Shown here: in pieces, positions 1-11,537 of the stretch | Layout: each line of letters starts with the position of its first letter | Position numbering within the stretch: position 1 is the first letter of the stretch | Assembly: GCF_000496735.2 (NCBI RefSeq) | Contig: NZ_AYLO01000108.1 | Coordinates: forward strand, 1-38,978 | DNA length: 38,978 nucleotides | Direction of reading: 5' to 3' | From: Methyloglobulus morosus KoM1 | GTDB lineage: Bacteria > Pseudomonadota > Gammaproteobacteria > Methylococcales > Methylomonadaceae | Notes under the pieces: model-generated | Told to the model about the DNA's origin: nothing | Databases searched by the model: none | What the model saw: the letters and a program-made list of their open reading frames with translations, nothing else | Program-made: the position numbers and the translations under genes

Positions 1-54
1 CAGTTCGTAAATAATATCTTTTTGCACAGGATTTTTGCCGCTCAATTTGAACAT
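1..54 (-). CDS. possible 5' end of an unidentified gene, cut by the window edge
   Basis: On the minus strand an ATG at 54 opens 18 codons that stay open to the window edge (begins MFKLSGKN). No clear Shine-Dalgarno precedes it and too little is present to recognise a family. It would lie downstream of the peptide transporter gene on the same strand. It may be chance. Confidence 0.3.
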   Translation of the reverse strand, partial: MFKLSGKNPVQKDIIYEL

Positions 55-127
55 TTATAATATAAGGGAAGCTCTGCGGTTTATTAATTTCTTGACAAGG
101 GATATATACAATAGAATAGAAGATATA

Positions 128-1468
128 TCAACCGTCGTTATTGGGGAAATAATTGTATTTACGAAAATGAGAGCTTGTCCACAAAAATAATATCGTCGTA
201 ATTAACATTAAAATAGTAAAGAACCAAAAATAGCTGGCACCTTGGAGTTTGCTGGTGCCATCGGGATTTTGAATGAAGAAATTGACTGCGCTGGTAAACA
301 GGTTCCCTGTGGCTATCGACAATAAATAGAAGGCCATCACAAAGGATTTCATGGTTTTGGGCGCTTGGTGGTAGGAAAATTCAAGGCAAGTGATGGAAAC
401 CATGACTTCTGCCGAAGTCAGGATAAGATACGCAATAAGCTGCCAGATAATATTAGGGATGCTGCCTCGGTCTAACTGCATCTGTATGGTGCTGGCAATG
501 GCGAATGCGATCACAGTAAGGAACAGGCCGATCGCCATTTTTTTTACGTCAGTAAGTGCAAGCAGATTATTCAAGCGTGGATAGACAACATAGGTGAATA
601 GCGGCGTCAGAAGCATGATCAGCAATGGATTGGTCGCCTGTATTTGCGAAGGCAGAAATTCTATTCCCAGGATAACACGATCCATTTTTTGCGCCTGCAA
701 TATCCAGGAAGAGCCTATTTGTTCGAAGAGCGCCCAAAATATCGCGATAAATGCGTAAACTGAGGCTAGTTTGCCTAAAGTAGCCATCCCAAATTGACTG
801 AACATTTCCTTAATAAAAGTCATACCCGCTGGCTTGATGTGGACGAATTGATAACGGCCTGACCAAAAGGCCAAGGTGGCAATTAGCATCAATAAACCTG
901 GAATCCCAAAGGCCAAAGACGGGCCGTAGCGATCCAGTAACCAGGGGATAATCAACATCGCTGCAAAAGCGCCGAAGTTTATGGCAAAATAAAACCAGCT
1001 AAACACGTTGCCAATCAGATGCCGGTTGGCTGGCCCGAACTGATCCCCAACATGCGCGGAAACACAAGGCTTGATGCCGCCAGCACCCAAAGCGATAAGA
1101 CTTTGTCCCAGTAATAGCCCCATGCGGGTATTATCTAAAGCCAAGGCAAAATGACCCAAACAATAGACCAGTGATAACAAAATGATCGTGCGGTATTTTC
1201 CTAATAAGCCATCTGAAACCAATGCGCCTAATATTGGCATAAAATAAACGGCTGAGACAAACAAATGGAAATAGCCTTGTGCTTCCTGTTCGGACATCAC
1301 TGCCGCTACCCCTGTGCTGTCGGTCAGGTATTGGGTCATGAATACGACCAGGATGGCCCGCATCCCGTAGTAGCTGAACCTTTCCGCCGCTTCATTGGCG
1401 ATGATGTAAGGGATACCAGTGGGCAAGCTGGTTAGGTTAGGCTCAGGCTCGTGCTTGTAGGGTTTCAT
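128..1468 (-). CDS. POT/PTR-family proton-dependent oligopeptide transporter (MFS)
   Basis: Inner-membrane proton symporter of the POT family, expected to import di- and tripeptides. The N-terminal motif EAAERFSYYGMRAIL matches the conserved ExxERFxYYG signature. It is followed by GALVSDGLLGKYRT (the MFS loop) and FYFAINFGAF (the PTR signature), with many hydrophobic segments to the C-terminus. From the ATG at 1468 the protein is 446 residues, slightly shorter than the roughly 490-500 residues of E. coli Dtp proteins. The reading frame stays open upstream to 1609, but that extension (starting MISSAILSTQ) runs through a terminator hairpin and lacks POT similarity, so the internal ATG (MKPYKHEPEP) was chosen. 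The Shine-Dalgarno there is weak. It is transcribed divergently from pyrE. Substrate specificity cannot be read from the sequence. Confidence 0.88.
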   Translation of the reverse strand: MKPYKHEPEPNLTSLPTGIPYIIANEAAERFSYYGMRAILVVFMTQYLTDSTGVAAVMSEQEAQGYFHLFVSAVYFMPILGALVSDGLLGKYRTIILLSLVYCLGHFALALDNTRMGLLLGQSLIALGAGGIKPCVSAHVGDQFGPANRHLIGNVFSWFYFAINFGAFAAMLIIPWLLDRYGPSLAFGIPGLLMLIATLAFWSGRYQFVHIKPAGMTFIKEMFSQFGMATLGKLASVYAFIAIFWALFEQIGSSWILQAQKMDRVILGIEFLPSQIQATNPLLIMLLTPLFTYVVYPRLNNLLALTDVKKMAIGLFLTVIAFAIASTIQMQLDRGSIPNIIWQLIAYLILTSAEVMVSITCLEFSYHQAPKTMKSFVMAFYLLSIATGNLFTSAVNFFIQNPDGTSKLQGASYFWFFTILMLITTILFLWTSSHFRKYNYFPNNDG

Positions 1469-1522
1469 GTCATACTTGATAAGCTTGCTTTTTACTGTGA
1501 ATTGTGGCTTTTTGAGAAGGAC

Positions 1523-1556
1523 AAAAAACTTAAGCCCAGGAACGGTTGGGCTTAAG
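1523..1556 (-). terminator. intrinsic terminator or attenuator ahead of the peptide transporter
   Basis: A perfect 10-bp stem (1529-1538 with 1547-1556, arm CTTAAGCCCA) with an 8-nt loop is followed on the minus strand by six U (1523-1528), a textbook intrinsic terminator. It lies about 55 nt upstream of the transporter ATG and there is no gene to its right on this strand, so it sits inside the leader. No U-tract follows on the plus strand, so it is directional. A TATAAT on the minus strand (1566-1571) lies just before the hairpin. Confidence 0.7.
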
Positions 1557-1660
1557 GCTAGCGCCATTATATCTACAATTTGTGTGCTTAGTATTGCAGA
1601 GCTAATCACAGTTTTAATCGAAATGTTAGAATCTGGGACGGATAATGCGAAGAGTTAAAC

Positions 1661-1666
1661 TATAAT
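1661..1666 (+). promoter_or_regulatory. probable -10 element of the pyrE promoter
   Basis: A perfect TATAAT lies 31 nt before the pyrE ATG, which gives a leader of roughly 25 nt. No good -35 hexamer is visible at 17 nt spacing, so the call rests on the -10 match and its position. Confidence 0.45.
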
Positions 1667-1697
1667 CAACCAACCTATCTGAAAAACATAGAATTTA

Positions 1698-2333
1698 ATG
1701 CTAGATTATCAAAAAAATTTCATCGCTTATTCGTTGGAGTGCGGTGTCCTGAAATTCGGTGAGTTTCTATTAAAATCAGGACGTACCAGTCCCTATTTTT
1801 TCAACACTGGCCTTTTTAACACCGGTGTAAAATTGGGCAAGTTGGGCGAATTTTATGCCCAGGCGTTGAAACAATCAGGGTTAGCGCCGGATATTCTTTA
1901 TGGCCCGGCTTACAAGGGCATACCATTGGTAAGCTCCATGTCCATCGCTTATGCAAAATTAATGGACAGCGACATCCCCTTTGCATTTAACCGCAAAGAA
2001 CCAAAAGAACACGGAGAGGGCGGTGTGTTGGTCGGTTCCAGTTTACAAGGCAAGGTTTTGATTGTTGACGATGTCATTACGGCCGGCACGTCAGTCAAGG
2101 AGTCTGTCGAGATTATTTCGCAAGCTGGTGCGACCCCAGCCGGTGTGCTGATTGCTTTGGACAGGCAGGAGATAGCGGAAAGTGGCCGTTCCGCTATCCA
2201 GGAAGTCACAGAATGCTTTAAAATCCCTGTCATAGCGATAATCAGCCTTGAAAACATTATCGATTACATTGAAAGCAACGCAATTGGGCAGATGGGAGCA
2301 ATAGCCGATTATAGGAAGCGGTACGGAGTTTAA
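1698..2333 (+). CDS. pyrE: orotate phosphoribosyltransferase
   Basis: Transfers the phosphoribosyl group of PRPP to orotate to make OMP, the fifth step of de novo pyrimidine synthesis, in the cytoplasm. The PRPP-binding signature VLIVDDVITAGTS is near residue 120-132. The N-terminal block LKSGRTSPYFFNTGLF and the catalytic-loop block NRKEPKEHGEGG are typical of the family. The length of 211 residues matches the usual 210-215. The start ATG follows an AT-rich leader without a clear Shine-Dalgarno, but the N-terminus aligns with known PyrE starts. It stands alone as a gene, divergent from the peptide transporter and followed after 130 nt by the dynamin-like gene. Confidence 0.97.
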   Translation: MLDYQKNFIAYSLECGVLKFGEFLLKSGRTSPYFFNTGLFNTGVKLGKLGEFYAQALKQSGLAPDILYGPAYKGIPLVSSMSIAYAKLMDSDIPFAFNRKEPKEHGEGGVLVGSSLQGKVLIVDDVITAGTSVKESVEIISQAGATPAGVLIALDRQEIAESGRSAIQEVTECFKIPVIAIISLENIIDYIESNAIGQMGAIADYRKRYGV

Positions 2334-2463
2334 AAATTAAAAATATTTAAGCTTAACTAAATCTAACAGTTCTTGGGTTATAGTCTACAATTACTGGGAA
2401 ATATTACGTCTGAAATTTTGACTATACTAATGTATAAAACATGTCGTTAATCAAAGGCTTGCC

Positions 2464-4404
2464 ATGAGCAATATGGAATTTAAAGAACAAATGCACGAAT
2501 ACTCGCTATGGCGGGCAAAGTTGATACAAGGTATCGAAATGTATCACCAGTGGCGTATTCGCTACGATTTGAACGATTCCCACAGTAACAATACCATCCT
2601 GAATGTCCTTAGTGGCCTGCAATCAGACCGGATAACTCTGGCTTTCGTCGCCGAGTTTTCGCGCGGCAAAACAGAACTGATCAATTCCCTGTTCTTTGCA
2701 GAGACGGGCGTCAGATTGCTTCCGTCTTCAGCCGGACGCACCACCATGTCACCTACTGAGCTTTACTATGACGAAGAAGGCGGCAATTATATCCGCTTGT
2801 TAGATATAGAAAGTAGGCTTGAAGACGTATCAATGGCTGAATTCAAGGCCAATACAGCGAGATGGAAGCAGATTGACCTGGATTGTAACTCGCCTACCCA
2901 AATGCAGGAGGCCTTTAAAGAGTTGGTTGCCACCAAACAAGTCGATCGTGAACTTGCAGACAAGTTGGGTTTATGGAATGAAAAAGAAGCGGCAGAACAG
3001 GGTATTTTAAATCTAGTAAAAGTTGAAATACCTTGTTGGCGGCATGCCTTAATCAGTTTCCCCCACCCTTTACTAAAAGAAGGCTTGACCATTCTAGATA
3101 CCCCCGGCCTGAATGCTTTGGGTGCAGAGCCTGAGTTGACCCTAAGCATGTTGCCGAGCGCACAAGCGGTCATATTCGTTATTGCCGCAGATACCGGTGT
3201 AACCAAGAGCGATATGGATATGTGGCGCAACCACGTCTGCCATGCCCGTGGCGGCAGCAAGCGTGGGTTGGCGGTTGTCATGAACAAAATCGATTCCATG
3301 TGGGACGATTTGGCGGGCGATTCGGGTTACCAAGCAGCCATTAAATCTCAGGTTGAAACCTCGGCGACGACTTTAAAAATAGAAACATCAGCCATTTTCC
3401 CTGTTTCTGCAAAGCAAGCCTTATTAGCTAAAGTAAAAGGCGACAAAGCGTTGCTGCAAAGGAGCAGGATTGATGTTTTAGAAAATTATTTAGCGGAAGG
3501 GATCGTTAATCAGCGGCGTTTTATCCTGATGGAAACCGTTACTAGGGATATAGGGTTTTTGGTGAATGAATCGCTAAACTTGACAGAATCCTCGTTGGCA
3601 AACGGAATTTCACAGCTCGAAGAATTTAAGAAAGTTGACTTTCAAAACCAAGACATGACCGGCAAGCTGATGGCGGAGACACGAGACCGCCAAAACCTGT
3701 ACATGGCTAACATTGAGAACTTCCAGGCCAGCCGTCGGGTGTTTACTGTCCAGGCCAAGATGTTGATCGATTCTTTCTCTAAAGAACGTATCGACACCAT
3801 TATCAGGAACACCAAGCATGACATGGAAAAAAGCCTGACCACTTACGGAATGAAGCAGAATATCCGTAAATTGTTCGACGACCTTCGGGACCTGCTTCAG
3901 GATTCCGTCGATATCACCAATGAAACCCGCCGGTTGGTCAAAGCCATACACAAAAAATTCCATGATGAGTATGGGTTTAAAGAAATTGAACCGCAACTGT
4001 TCTCGATTAAACAGTATCAGCTTGAACTGGAACAAGTCTTTGAAGAGGGCGAGAATTTCCGGGTCAGTGCAAAGACCACAATGACAGAGCAAAGTGTGGT
4101 CATTAACCGGCTATATAGCACCCTGATTGCGAAAGCCAGGAATATCCTAAGACAAGCCCATGCGGATGCAACGGCTTGGAGTGCCAGTGTGTTGATGCCC
4201 TTGATGCACCAGATTAAAGACCACAAGAAACAAATTGAAAACCGTTTGCAGATGCTCAAGAAGATGAACGACTCTAAGGGAACAGTGGCCGAAAATATTG
4301 CGACGCTTGAAGCCGAGATTGAGCCATTAAAAAAACAAAGGAACGAGCTGTTGATGATGCTTAAAACGATGCAGCTTAGCCCCAGTGCTGAGGGCAAAAA
4401 ATAA
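2464..4404 (+). CDS. dynamin-like large GTPase
   Basis: A 646-residue protein of the bacterial dynamin family. The N-terminal GTPase domain has a P-loop at residues 63-70 (AEFSRGKT, Ala in place of the usual first Gly), the Asp-Thr-Pro-Gly switch at 212-215 (LDTPGLNALG) and the guanine-specificity motif Asn-Lys-Ile-Asp at about 274-277. The rest is predominantly helical and charged, with coiled-coil-like stretches (about residues 375-460 and 590-640), as expected of a dynamin stalk. No clear transmembrane segment is seen. Family members bind membranes and act in membrane remodelling or stress protection, but the role here is unknown. The ATG lies close behind a weak AAAGGC-type ribosome site. 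It sits between pyrE and the ATP synthase operon and is probably transcribed from its own promoter. Confidence 0.8.
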   Translation: MSNMEFKEQMHEYSLWRAKLIQGIEMYHQWRIRYDLNDSHSNNTILNVLSGLQSDRITLAFVAEFSRGKTELINSLFFAETGVRLLPSSAGRTTMSPTELYYDEEGGNYIRLLDIESRLEDVSMAEFKANTARWKQIDLDCNSPTQMQEAFKELVATKQVDRELADKLGLWNEKEAAEQGILNLVKVEIPCWRHALISFPHPLLKEGLTILDTPGLNALGAEPELTLSMLPSAQAVIFVIAADTGVTKSDMDMWRNHVCHARGGSKRGLAVVMNKIDSMWDDLAGDSGYQAAIKSQVETSATTLKIETSAIFPVSAKQALLAKVKGDKALLQRSRIDVLENYLAEGIVNQRRFILMETVTRDIGFLVNESLNLTESSLANGISQLEEFKKVDFQNQDMTGKLMAETRDRQNLYMANIENFQASRRVFTVQAKMLIDSFSKERIDTIIRNTKHDMEKSLTTYGMKQNIRKLFDDLRDLLQDSVDITNETRRLVKAIHKKFHDEYGFKEIEPQLFSIKQYQLELEQVFEEGENFRVSAKTTMTEQSVVINRLYSTLIAKARNILRQAHADATAWSASVLMPLMHQIKDHKKQIENRLQMLKKMNDSKGTVAENIATLEAEIEPLKKQRNELLMMLKTMQLSPSAEGKK

Positions 4405-4495
4405 CGGATATTTAGCGGCTTTAAAGTTTTTAAATGTAAGGCGACTAATTAAGCTTAAGTTTTTGTCGATAAGCATTAGTTAATAAATGCGATAC

Positions 4496-4511
4496 ACAGC
4501 GTTAACGCTGT
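4496..4511. promoter_or_regulatory. perfect 16-bp palindrome, candidate operator of the atp operon
   Basis: ACAGCGTTAACGCTGT is fully self-complementary and ends 6 nt before the -35 hexamer of the atp promoter. The position suits an activator or repressor dimer. No regulator was recognised from the sequence alone. Confidence 0.4.
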
Positions 4512-4517
4512 TCCATC

Positions 4518-4546
4518 TTGATTTAGTGTTTCCTGGCAGATATAAT
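4518..4546 (+). promoter_or_regulatory. sigma-70 promoter of the atp operon
   Basis: A -35 hexamer TTGATT (4518-4523) is separated by exactly 17 nt from a perfect -10 TATAAT (4541-4546). The predicted transcript start near 4553 leaves a leader of about 20 nt to the atpI ribosome site (GGAGGC) and ATG. Confidence 0.75.
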
Positions 4547-4573
4547 CCCTGCCGTTAAGTATTTGGAGGCAGT

Positions 4574-4930
4574 ATGGCAATCGGCAATTTGTCTACTGTC
4601 GCTAAAATCCTGGGTTATCAAATGTTGATAATCACGGTTCTTAGTTTGGGCTTTGCTGTTGGGGGATGGCAAAAAGCCTTTTCATCGGCATTAGGCGGGT
4701 TGGCGGCCTTTATTCCGAACCTGTATTTTGCGTTGCGGGTGTCTGGATCGGCAGGGCAAGATCCCAGAAAGATTTTAAAGTCTTTCTACACGGGGGAGTC
4801 AGTGAAGTTGTTTTTAACGGCGGCACTGTTCTTACTGATTTTCCAATTTCCAAATTTAGAGATTTTGCCGTTGTTGGCAGGCTATATTGCCGCCTTATCG
4901 GTTTTTTGGTTTGCGCTTTTAATGCGCTGA
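4574..4930 (+). CDS. atpI: ATP synthase accessory protein I
   Basis: Small membrane protein, 118 residues, at the head of the ATP synthase operon. Four hydrophobic segments are visible, and the FxTGESVKLFLTAALF region is typical of gammaproteobacterial AtpI. The family is linked to assembly of the c-ring or to Mg2+ supply and is not a stoichiometric subunit. A strong GGAGGC ribosome site lies 5 nt before the ATG. The stop is 19 nt before atpB. It is the first gene after the operon promoter. Confidence 0.9.
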   Translation: MAIGNLSTVAKILGYQMLIITVLSLGFAVGGWQKAFSSALGGLAAFIPNLYFALRVSGSAGQDPRKILKSFYTGESVKLFLTAALFLLIFQFPNLEILPLLAGYIAALSVFWFALLMR

Positions 4931-4940
4931 ATATTTTTGA

Positions 4941-6060
<1,120 letters not shown>

Positions 6061-6096
6061 GGCTTTAAAAATAACAGTCACGCGAGGGAACAGTTC

Positions 6097-6567
6097 ATGA
6101 GTATCAATATTACTCTGATTGGTCAAATGATTACGTTTGCGCTCCTGATATGGTTTGTCATGGAGTATGTCTGGCCGGTATTATTTGCTGCATTAGAAGA
6201 ACGCAAAAAGAAAATCGCCGAAGGCTTGGCGGCGGCTGAAAAAGGCCAGGAAGAAATGCTCTTGGCGGAGCAAAAAGCCAAAGGTTTACTTAAAAACGCT
6301 AAAGATCAATCTTCCGAAATCGTCAGCATGGCACAAAAACAGGCAAGCGATATTGTGGAAGACTCAAAAAGTGCCGCAAAAAAAGAAGGCGACCGCCTGA
6401 TTCTTGCGGCGAAAGCGCAGATTGAACAGGAAGTGCAACAAACCAAGGAAACCTTGCGAAAGGAAGTCGCGGCTCTCGCAGTCAGCGCGGCTGAGCAAAT
6501 ACTGGTTGCAGAAATCGACAAAACCAAACACCAGGAGATCGTAGAAAAAATCTCCAAAAGGTTATAA
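6097..6567 (+). CDS. atpF: ATP synthase Fo subunit b
   Basis: Peripheral-stalk subunit, 156 residues, the same length as the E. coli protein. One N-terminal membrane helix (about residues 5-28) is followed by a long charged, alanine-rich helix (residues 35-150) that dimerises and binds subunit delta. The strong ribosome site GAGGGAA precedes the ATG. It is followed by atpH after 8 nt. Confidence 0.97.
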   Translation: MSINITLIGQMITFALLIWFVMEYVWPVLFAALEERKKKIAEGLAAAEKGQEEMLLAEQKAKGLLKNAKDQSSEIVSMAQKQASDIVEDSKSAAKKEGDRLILAAKAQIEQEVQQTKETLRKEVAALAVSAAEQILVAEIDKTKHQEIVEKISKRL

Positions 6568-6575
6568 GGCCGATC

Positions 6576-7109
6576 ATGAGCGAACTGGCAACATTGGCTA
6601 GACCTTATGCGACCGCCGTATTTAAGCGCGCCAAAGAAACGATCGGCGCTGCAAAATGGTCGGAACAACTGGCTTTTATGTCGGCAATTATCGCCAACAA
6701 AGAAATGTCCGTCTTGGTCAACAACCCAAAGGTCAAGAAAGAAAAATTGACTGGGTTGTTGCTCGATATTGGGCAAGGACATATCGACAGCGAAGGTAGT
6801 AACTTTCTTAAGGCGTTATTACAAAACAATCGCTTGGCATTGTTGCCTGACATTGCTAAACAGTTCGAGGAACTCAAGGCTGAAGATGAGGGCTATGTCG
6901 ATGTCGACGTATTGACTGCTTTTGCTTTTACCAAAGAGGCAGAGAAAAAATTTGCCGCCACGTTGGAAAAAACATTAAGCAAAAAAATACACATGAATGT
7001 GGCCGTGGATAATTCATTGATAGGCGGTGTCCTGGTAAGAGCAGGCGACCGGGTGATTGATGGTTCCATTAGAGGCCAACTCCAAAATTTGCGTAAGGCT
7101 CTACAGTAA
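6576..7109 (+). CDS. atpH: ATP synthase F1 subunit delta
   Basis: Links the F1 head to the b-subunit stalk. It is 177 residues, as in E. coli. The opening [15 protein letters not shown] is the conserved delta N-terminal domain, and the C-terminal block [23 protein letters not shown], given here only as a landmark near residues 144-166, is the OSCP/delta signature. It starts 8 nt after atpF and ends 13 nt before atpA. Confidence 0.97.
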   Translation: MSELATLARPYATAVFKRAKETIGAAKWSEQLAFMSAIIANKEMSVLVNNPKVKKEKLTGLLLDIGQGHIDSEGSNFLKALLQNNRLALLPDIAKQFEELKAEDEGYVDVDVLTAFAFTKEAEKKFAATLEKTLSKKIHMNVAVDNSLIGGVLVRAGDRVIDGSIRGQLQNLRKALQ

Positions 7110-7122
7110 GAGAGAAATAGAC

Positions 7123-8664
7123 ATGCAATTAAATCCATCTGAAATCAGCGACCTGATAAAAAAGAAAATCGAAAACTTCGATCTTAGCGCAGAATCCCAC
7201 ACGGAAGGCACGGTTGTGAGCGTGACTGACGGTATCGTGCGAGTCCACGGCTTGTCCCAAGCCATGCAAGGCGAAATGCTGGAATTCCCTGGCAATGCTT
7301 TTGGCATGGCGCTCAACTTGGAACGGGATTCCGTCGGTGCGGTCATCTTGGGAGCGTATCAGCATATTTCGGAAGGTGACACCGTTAAATGTACGGGTAA
7401 AATTTTGGAAGTCCCTGTCGGTGAAGCCTTATTGGGCCGGGTGGTCGATGCCTTGGGCAATCCCATCGACGGTAAAGGTGCAATCAAGACCAAGGAAACC
7501 TCGCCCATCGAAAAAATCGCACCTGGCGTAATCGCCCGTCAATCGGTAGACCAGCCGGTGCAAACAGGTTTGAAATCCATTGATGCGATGATCCCCATTG
7601 GACGCGGCCAACGCGAATTGATTATCGGCGACCGCCAAACCGGAAAAACTGCTATCGCCATTGATGCCATCATCAACCAGAAAGGCACGGGCATTAAATG
7701 TATTTACGTGGCGATTGGGCAAAAACGTTCATCCATTGCCAACGTGGTTCGCAAACTGGAAGAACACGGCGCAATGGAACATACCATTATCGTCGCGGCT
7801 TCCGCCTCTGAATCTGCCGCCTTGCAATTTATCGCACCTTATACCGGTTGCTCGATGGGCGAATTCTTTAGGGATCGCGGCGAAGATGCGCTTATCATTT
7901 ATGACGACTTGACCAAGCAGGCTTGGGCTTATCGCCAAGTGTCGCTGTTGCTGCGCCGTCCGCCAGGACGTGAAGCCTATCCAGGTGACGTATTCTATCT
8001 TCACTCGCGCTTGCTAGAACGAGCCGCCCGTATCAATGCTGACGAAGTCGAAAAACTGACGAAAGGCAAAGTCAAAGGCAAGACCGGATCGCTTACCGCG
8101 TTACCGATCATCGAAACCCAAAGCGGCGACGTATCGGCGTTCGTACCGACCAACGTCATTTCCATTACTGACGGACAGATCTTCCTGGAAACCAACCTGT
8201 TCAACTCAGGCATCCGGCCTGCCGTGAATGCCGGCTTGTCGGTTTCCCGTGTCGGTGGTGCAGCCCAGACCAAGATCATCAAGAAATTGGGCGGTGGTAC
8301 CCGTCTGGACTTGGCGCAATACCGCGAATTGGCGGCGTTCGCACAGTTTGCATCAGACCTGGACGAAAGCACACGCAAGCAGATCGAGCGTGGGCAACGG
8401 GTCACCGAATTGATGAAGCAAAACCAATATGCGCCGATGTCGGTTGCCCAGATGGCGATGTCGCTGTTTGCTGCCAACGAGGGCTACCTGGATGCGGTGG
8501 AAGTCAATAAGGTTCTGGCATTTGAAGCGGGCTTACATGGCTACATGAAATCGGAGCATTCCGCCTTGATGGATACCATCAACACGACAGGCGATTTTTC
8601 TGATGACATCAAAAATGGTATGAAGAACGCGATTGAGTCCTTCATCGAAACACGCAGTTGGTAA
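7123..8664 (+). CDS. atpA: ATP synthase F1 subunit alpha
   Basis: Non-catalytic nucleotide-binding subunit of F1, 513 residues from the ATG at 7123 (MQLNPSEIS), exactly the E. coli length. The frame is open further upstream inside atpH, but the ATG at 7123 follows a purine-rich AGAGAGAAA site and aligns with family starts. The P-loop GDRQTGKT is near residues 169-176, and the signature region contains [18 protein letters not shown]. All hallmarks are intact. Confidence 0.98.
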   Translation: MQLNPSEISDLIKKKIENFDLSAESHTEGTVVSVTDGIVRVHGLSQAMQGEMLEFPGNAFGMALNLERDSVGAVILGAYQHISEGDTVKCTGKILEVPVGEALLGRVVDALGNPIDGKGAIKTKETSPIEKIAPGVIARQSVDQPVQTGLKSIDAMIPIGRGQRELIIGDRQTGKTAIAIDAIINQKGTGIKCIYVAIGQKRSSIANVVRKLEEHGAMEHTIIVAASASESAALQFIAPYTGCSMGEFFRDRGEDALIIYDDLTKQAWAYRQVSLLLRRPPGREAYPGDVFYLHSRLLERAARINADEVEKLTKGKVKGKTGSLTALPIIETQSGDVSAFVPTNVISITDGQIFLETNLFNSGIRPAVNAGLSVSRVGGAAQTKIIKKLGGGTRLDLAQYRELAAFAQFASDLDESTRKQIERGQRVTELMKQNQYAPMSVAQMAMSLFAANEGYLDAVEVNKVLAFEAGLHGYMKSEHSALMDTINTTGDFSDDIKNGMKNAIESFIETRSW

Positions 8665-8676
8665 CAAGGACGACTG

Positions 8677-9540
8677 ATGGCTGTTGGTAAAGAAATACGG
8701 ACGAAGATCGCCAGTATCAAGAATACGCAAAAGATCACGCGCGCGATGGAAATGGTTGCGGCCAGCAAGATGCGCAAGACGAAAGAACGGATGCAAGCGA
8801 CGCGGCCTTATTCAAAAAGGATAGGACAGATCATCAAGCATTTGGCACATGCCAATCCTGAATATAAGCACAGTTTCCTGATCCAGCGTGAAGTCAAGCG
8901 TGTAGGCATTATAATCGTCAGTTCTGACCGTGGCTTATGCGGAGGGTTGAACGCCAATTTATTTAGAAAAATCTTGGTTCAACTAACCGAGTGGGAAAAA
9001 ATCGGTGTTGAGGCCGATGTTTGTACCATAGGCACAAAAGCTTCCGGTTTTTTCAGCAACCTGAAAACTAACTTGGTTGGTCAAGTCACCAAGTTGGGCG
9101 ATACGCCTCATTTAAACGACATCGTCGGCATTATCAAGATCATGCTGGATGCTTATGCGGAAGGCTGGATCGACGAGTTGTATGTGGTCAACAACGAATT
9201 CGTCAATACCATGACGCAACTGCCTACCATCAACAAAATGCTGCCCGTTGTAGCGGATGAAATAGAAGAATCCCTGACCGGGCATTGGGACTATATTTAC
9301 GAACCGGATGCCAAAGAAGTGCTGGATCACCTGTTGACCCGCTATATAGAATCTATTGTTTTCCAAGGCATGGTCGAGAACAATGCCTGCGAGCAAGCGG
9401 CAAGAATGGTGGCGATGAAGAGTGCCTCCGACAATGCCGGCAACCTTATCAAAGAATTACAATTGATCTATAACAAGGCCAGACAAGCGGCGATCACCCA
9501 GGAAATCTCCGAGATCGTTGGTGGAGCGGCGGCGGTTTAG
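8677..9540 (+). CDS. atpG: ATP synthase F1 subunit gamma
   Basis: Central rotor shaft of F1, 287 residues. The N-terminal helix ([20 protein letters not shown]) and the C-terminal helix ([20 protein letters not shown]) are the two conserved coiled-coil strands that run through the alpha3-beta3 head, and [11 protein letters not shown] is the family signature near residue 87. The AAGGA ribosome site precedes the ATG. Confidence 0.98.
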   Translation: MAVGKEIRTKIASIKNTQKITRAMEMVAASKMRKTKERMQATRPYSKRIGQIIKHLAHANPEYKHSFLIQREVKRVGIIIVSSDRGLCGGLNANLFRKILVQLTEWEKIGVEADVCTIGTKASGFFSNLKTNLVGQVTKLGDTPHLNDIVGIIKIMLDAYAEGWIDELYVVNNEFVNTMTQLPTINKMLPVVADEIEESLTGHWDYIYEPDAKEVLDHLLTRYIESIVFQGMVENNACEQAARMVAMKSASDNAGNLIKELQLIYNKARQAAITQEISEIVGGAAAV

Positions 9541-9569
9541 GACAGTAGCAAAACGAATTAATTATTTAA

Positions 9570-10982
<1,413 letters not shown>

Positions 10983-11020
10983 AGATTCGACCCGAAATTT
11001 AGCAGTAATTAGAGAATATT

Positions 11021-11443
11021 ATGGTCATGACCGTACATGTGGATATCGTAAGCGCTGAGAAGGAAATCTTTTCCGGTTCGGCCGAAATGGTGTTCGCGCC
11101 TGCCGAATTGGGTGAAGTGGGCATTACACCCCGTCACGCGCCGTTCATCACTCGTCTAAAACCCGGCGAAGTGCGTGTAAAAGTCAGCGATACTGAAAGC
11201 CATCCTTTCTACGTCTCCGGTGGAATGCTGGAAGTGCAGCCGCATTTGGTTACTGTGTTGGCAGACACGGCGATTCGGGCGAAAGACATTGATGAAGCCG
11301 CCGCTATCGAAGCCAAAGCAAGGGCCGAGGAAGCCTTGGTCGACAAATCCGGCAAGATCGATTATGCCACCGCGCAGGCGCAATTGGCGGAAGCCATCAT
11401 GCAATTAAGGACATTGGATAGGCTCAGAAAGCGCGGTGTTTAA
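11021..11443 (+). CDS. atpC: ATP synthase F1 subunit epsilon
   Basis: Rotor subunit that couples gamma to the c-ring and can inhibit ATP hydrolysis, 140 residues. The N-terminal beta-sandwich (TVHVDIVSAEKEIFSG, then GEVGITPRHAPFITRLKPG) and the C-terminal two-helix hairpin are clear. Two starts, 11021 (MVMTVHVD) and 11027 (MTVHVD), are possible; the purine stretch AGAGAA favours either. Last gene of the operon, followed by an intrinsic terminator. Confidence 0.97.
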   Translation: MVMTVHVDIVSAEKEIFSGSAEMVFAPAELGEVGITPRHAPFITRLKPGEVRVKVSDTESHPFYVSGGMLEVQPHLVTVLADTAIRAKDIDEAAAIEAKARAEEALVDKSGKIDYATAQAQLAEAIMQLRTLDRLRKRGV

Positions 11444-11487
11444 TTAATAACTTGACCAAAAGTTTTATATAGTCAGAAAAAGTACAG

Positions 11488-11523
11488 GCCTGATAATGTA
11501 TGATTGCATTATCGGGCTTTTTT
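11488..11523 (+). terminator. intrinsic terminator of the atp operon
   Basis: An 11-bp stem (11488-11498 with 11507-11517, one G-U pair) and 8-nt loop is followed by six T (11518-11523). It lies 44 nt after the atpC stop and 14 nt before glmU, so glmU needs its own promoter or readthrough. Confidence 0.85.
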
Positions 11524-11537
11524 GTTTAGGGGGATAA

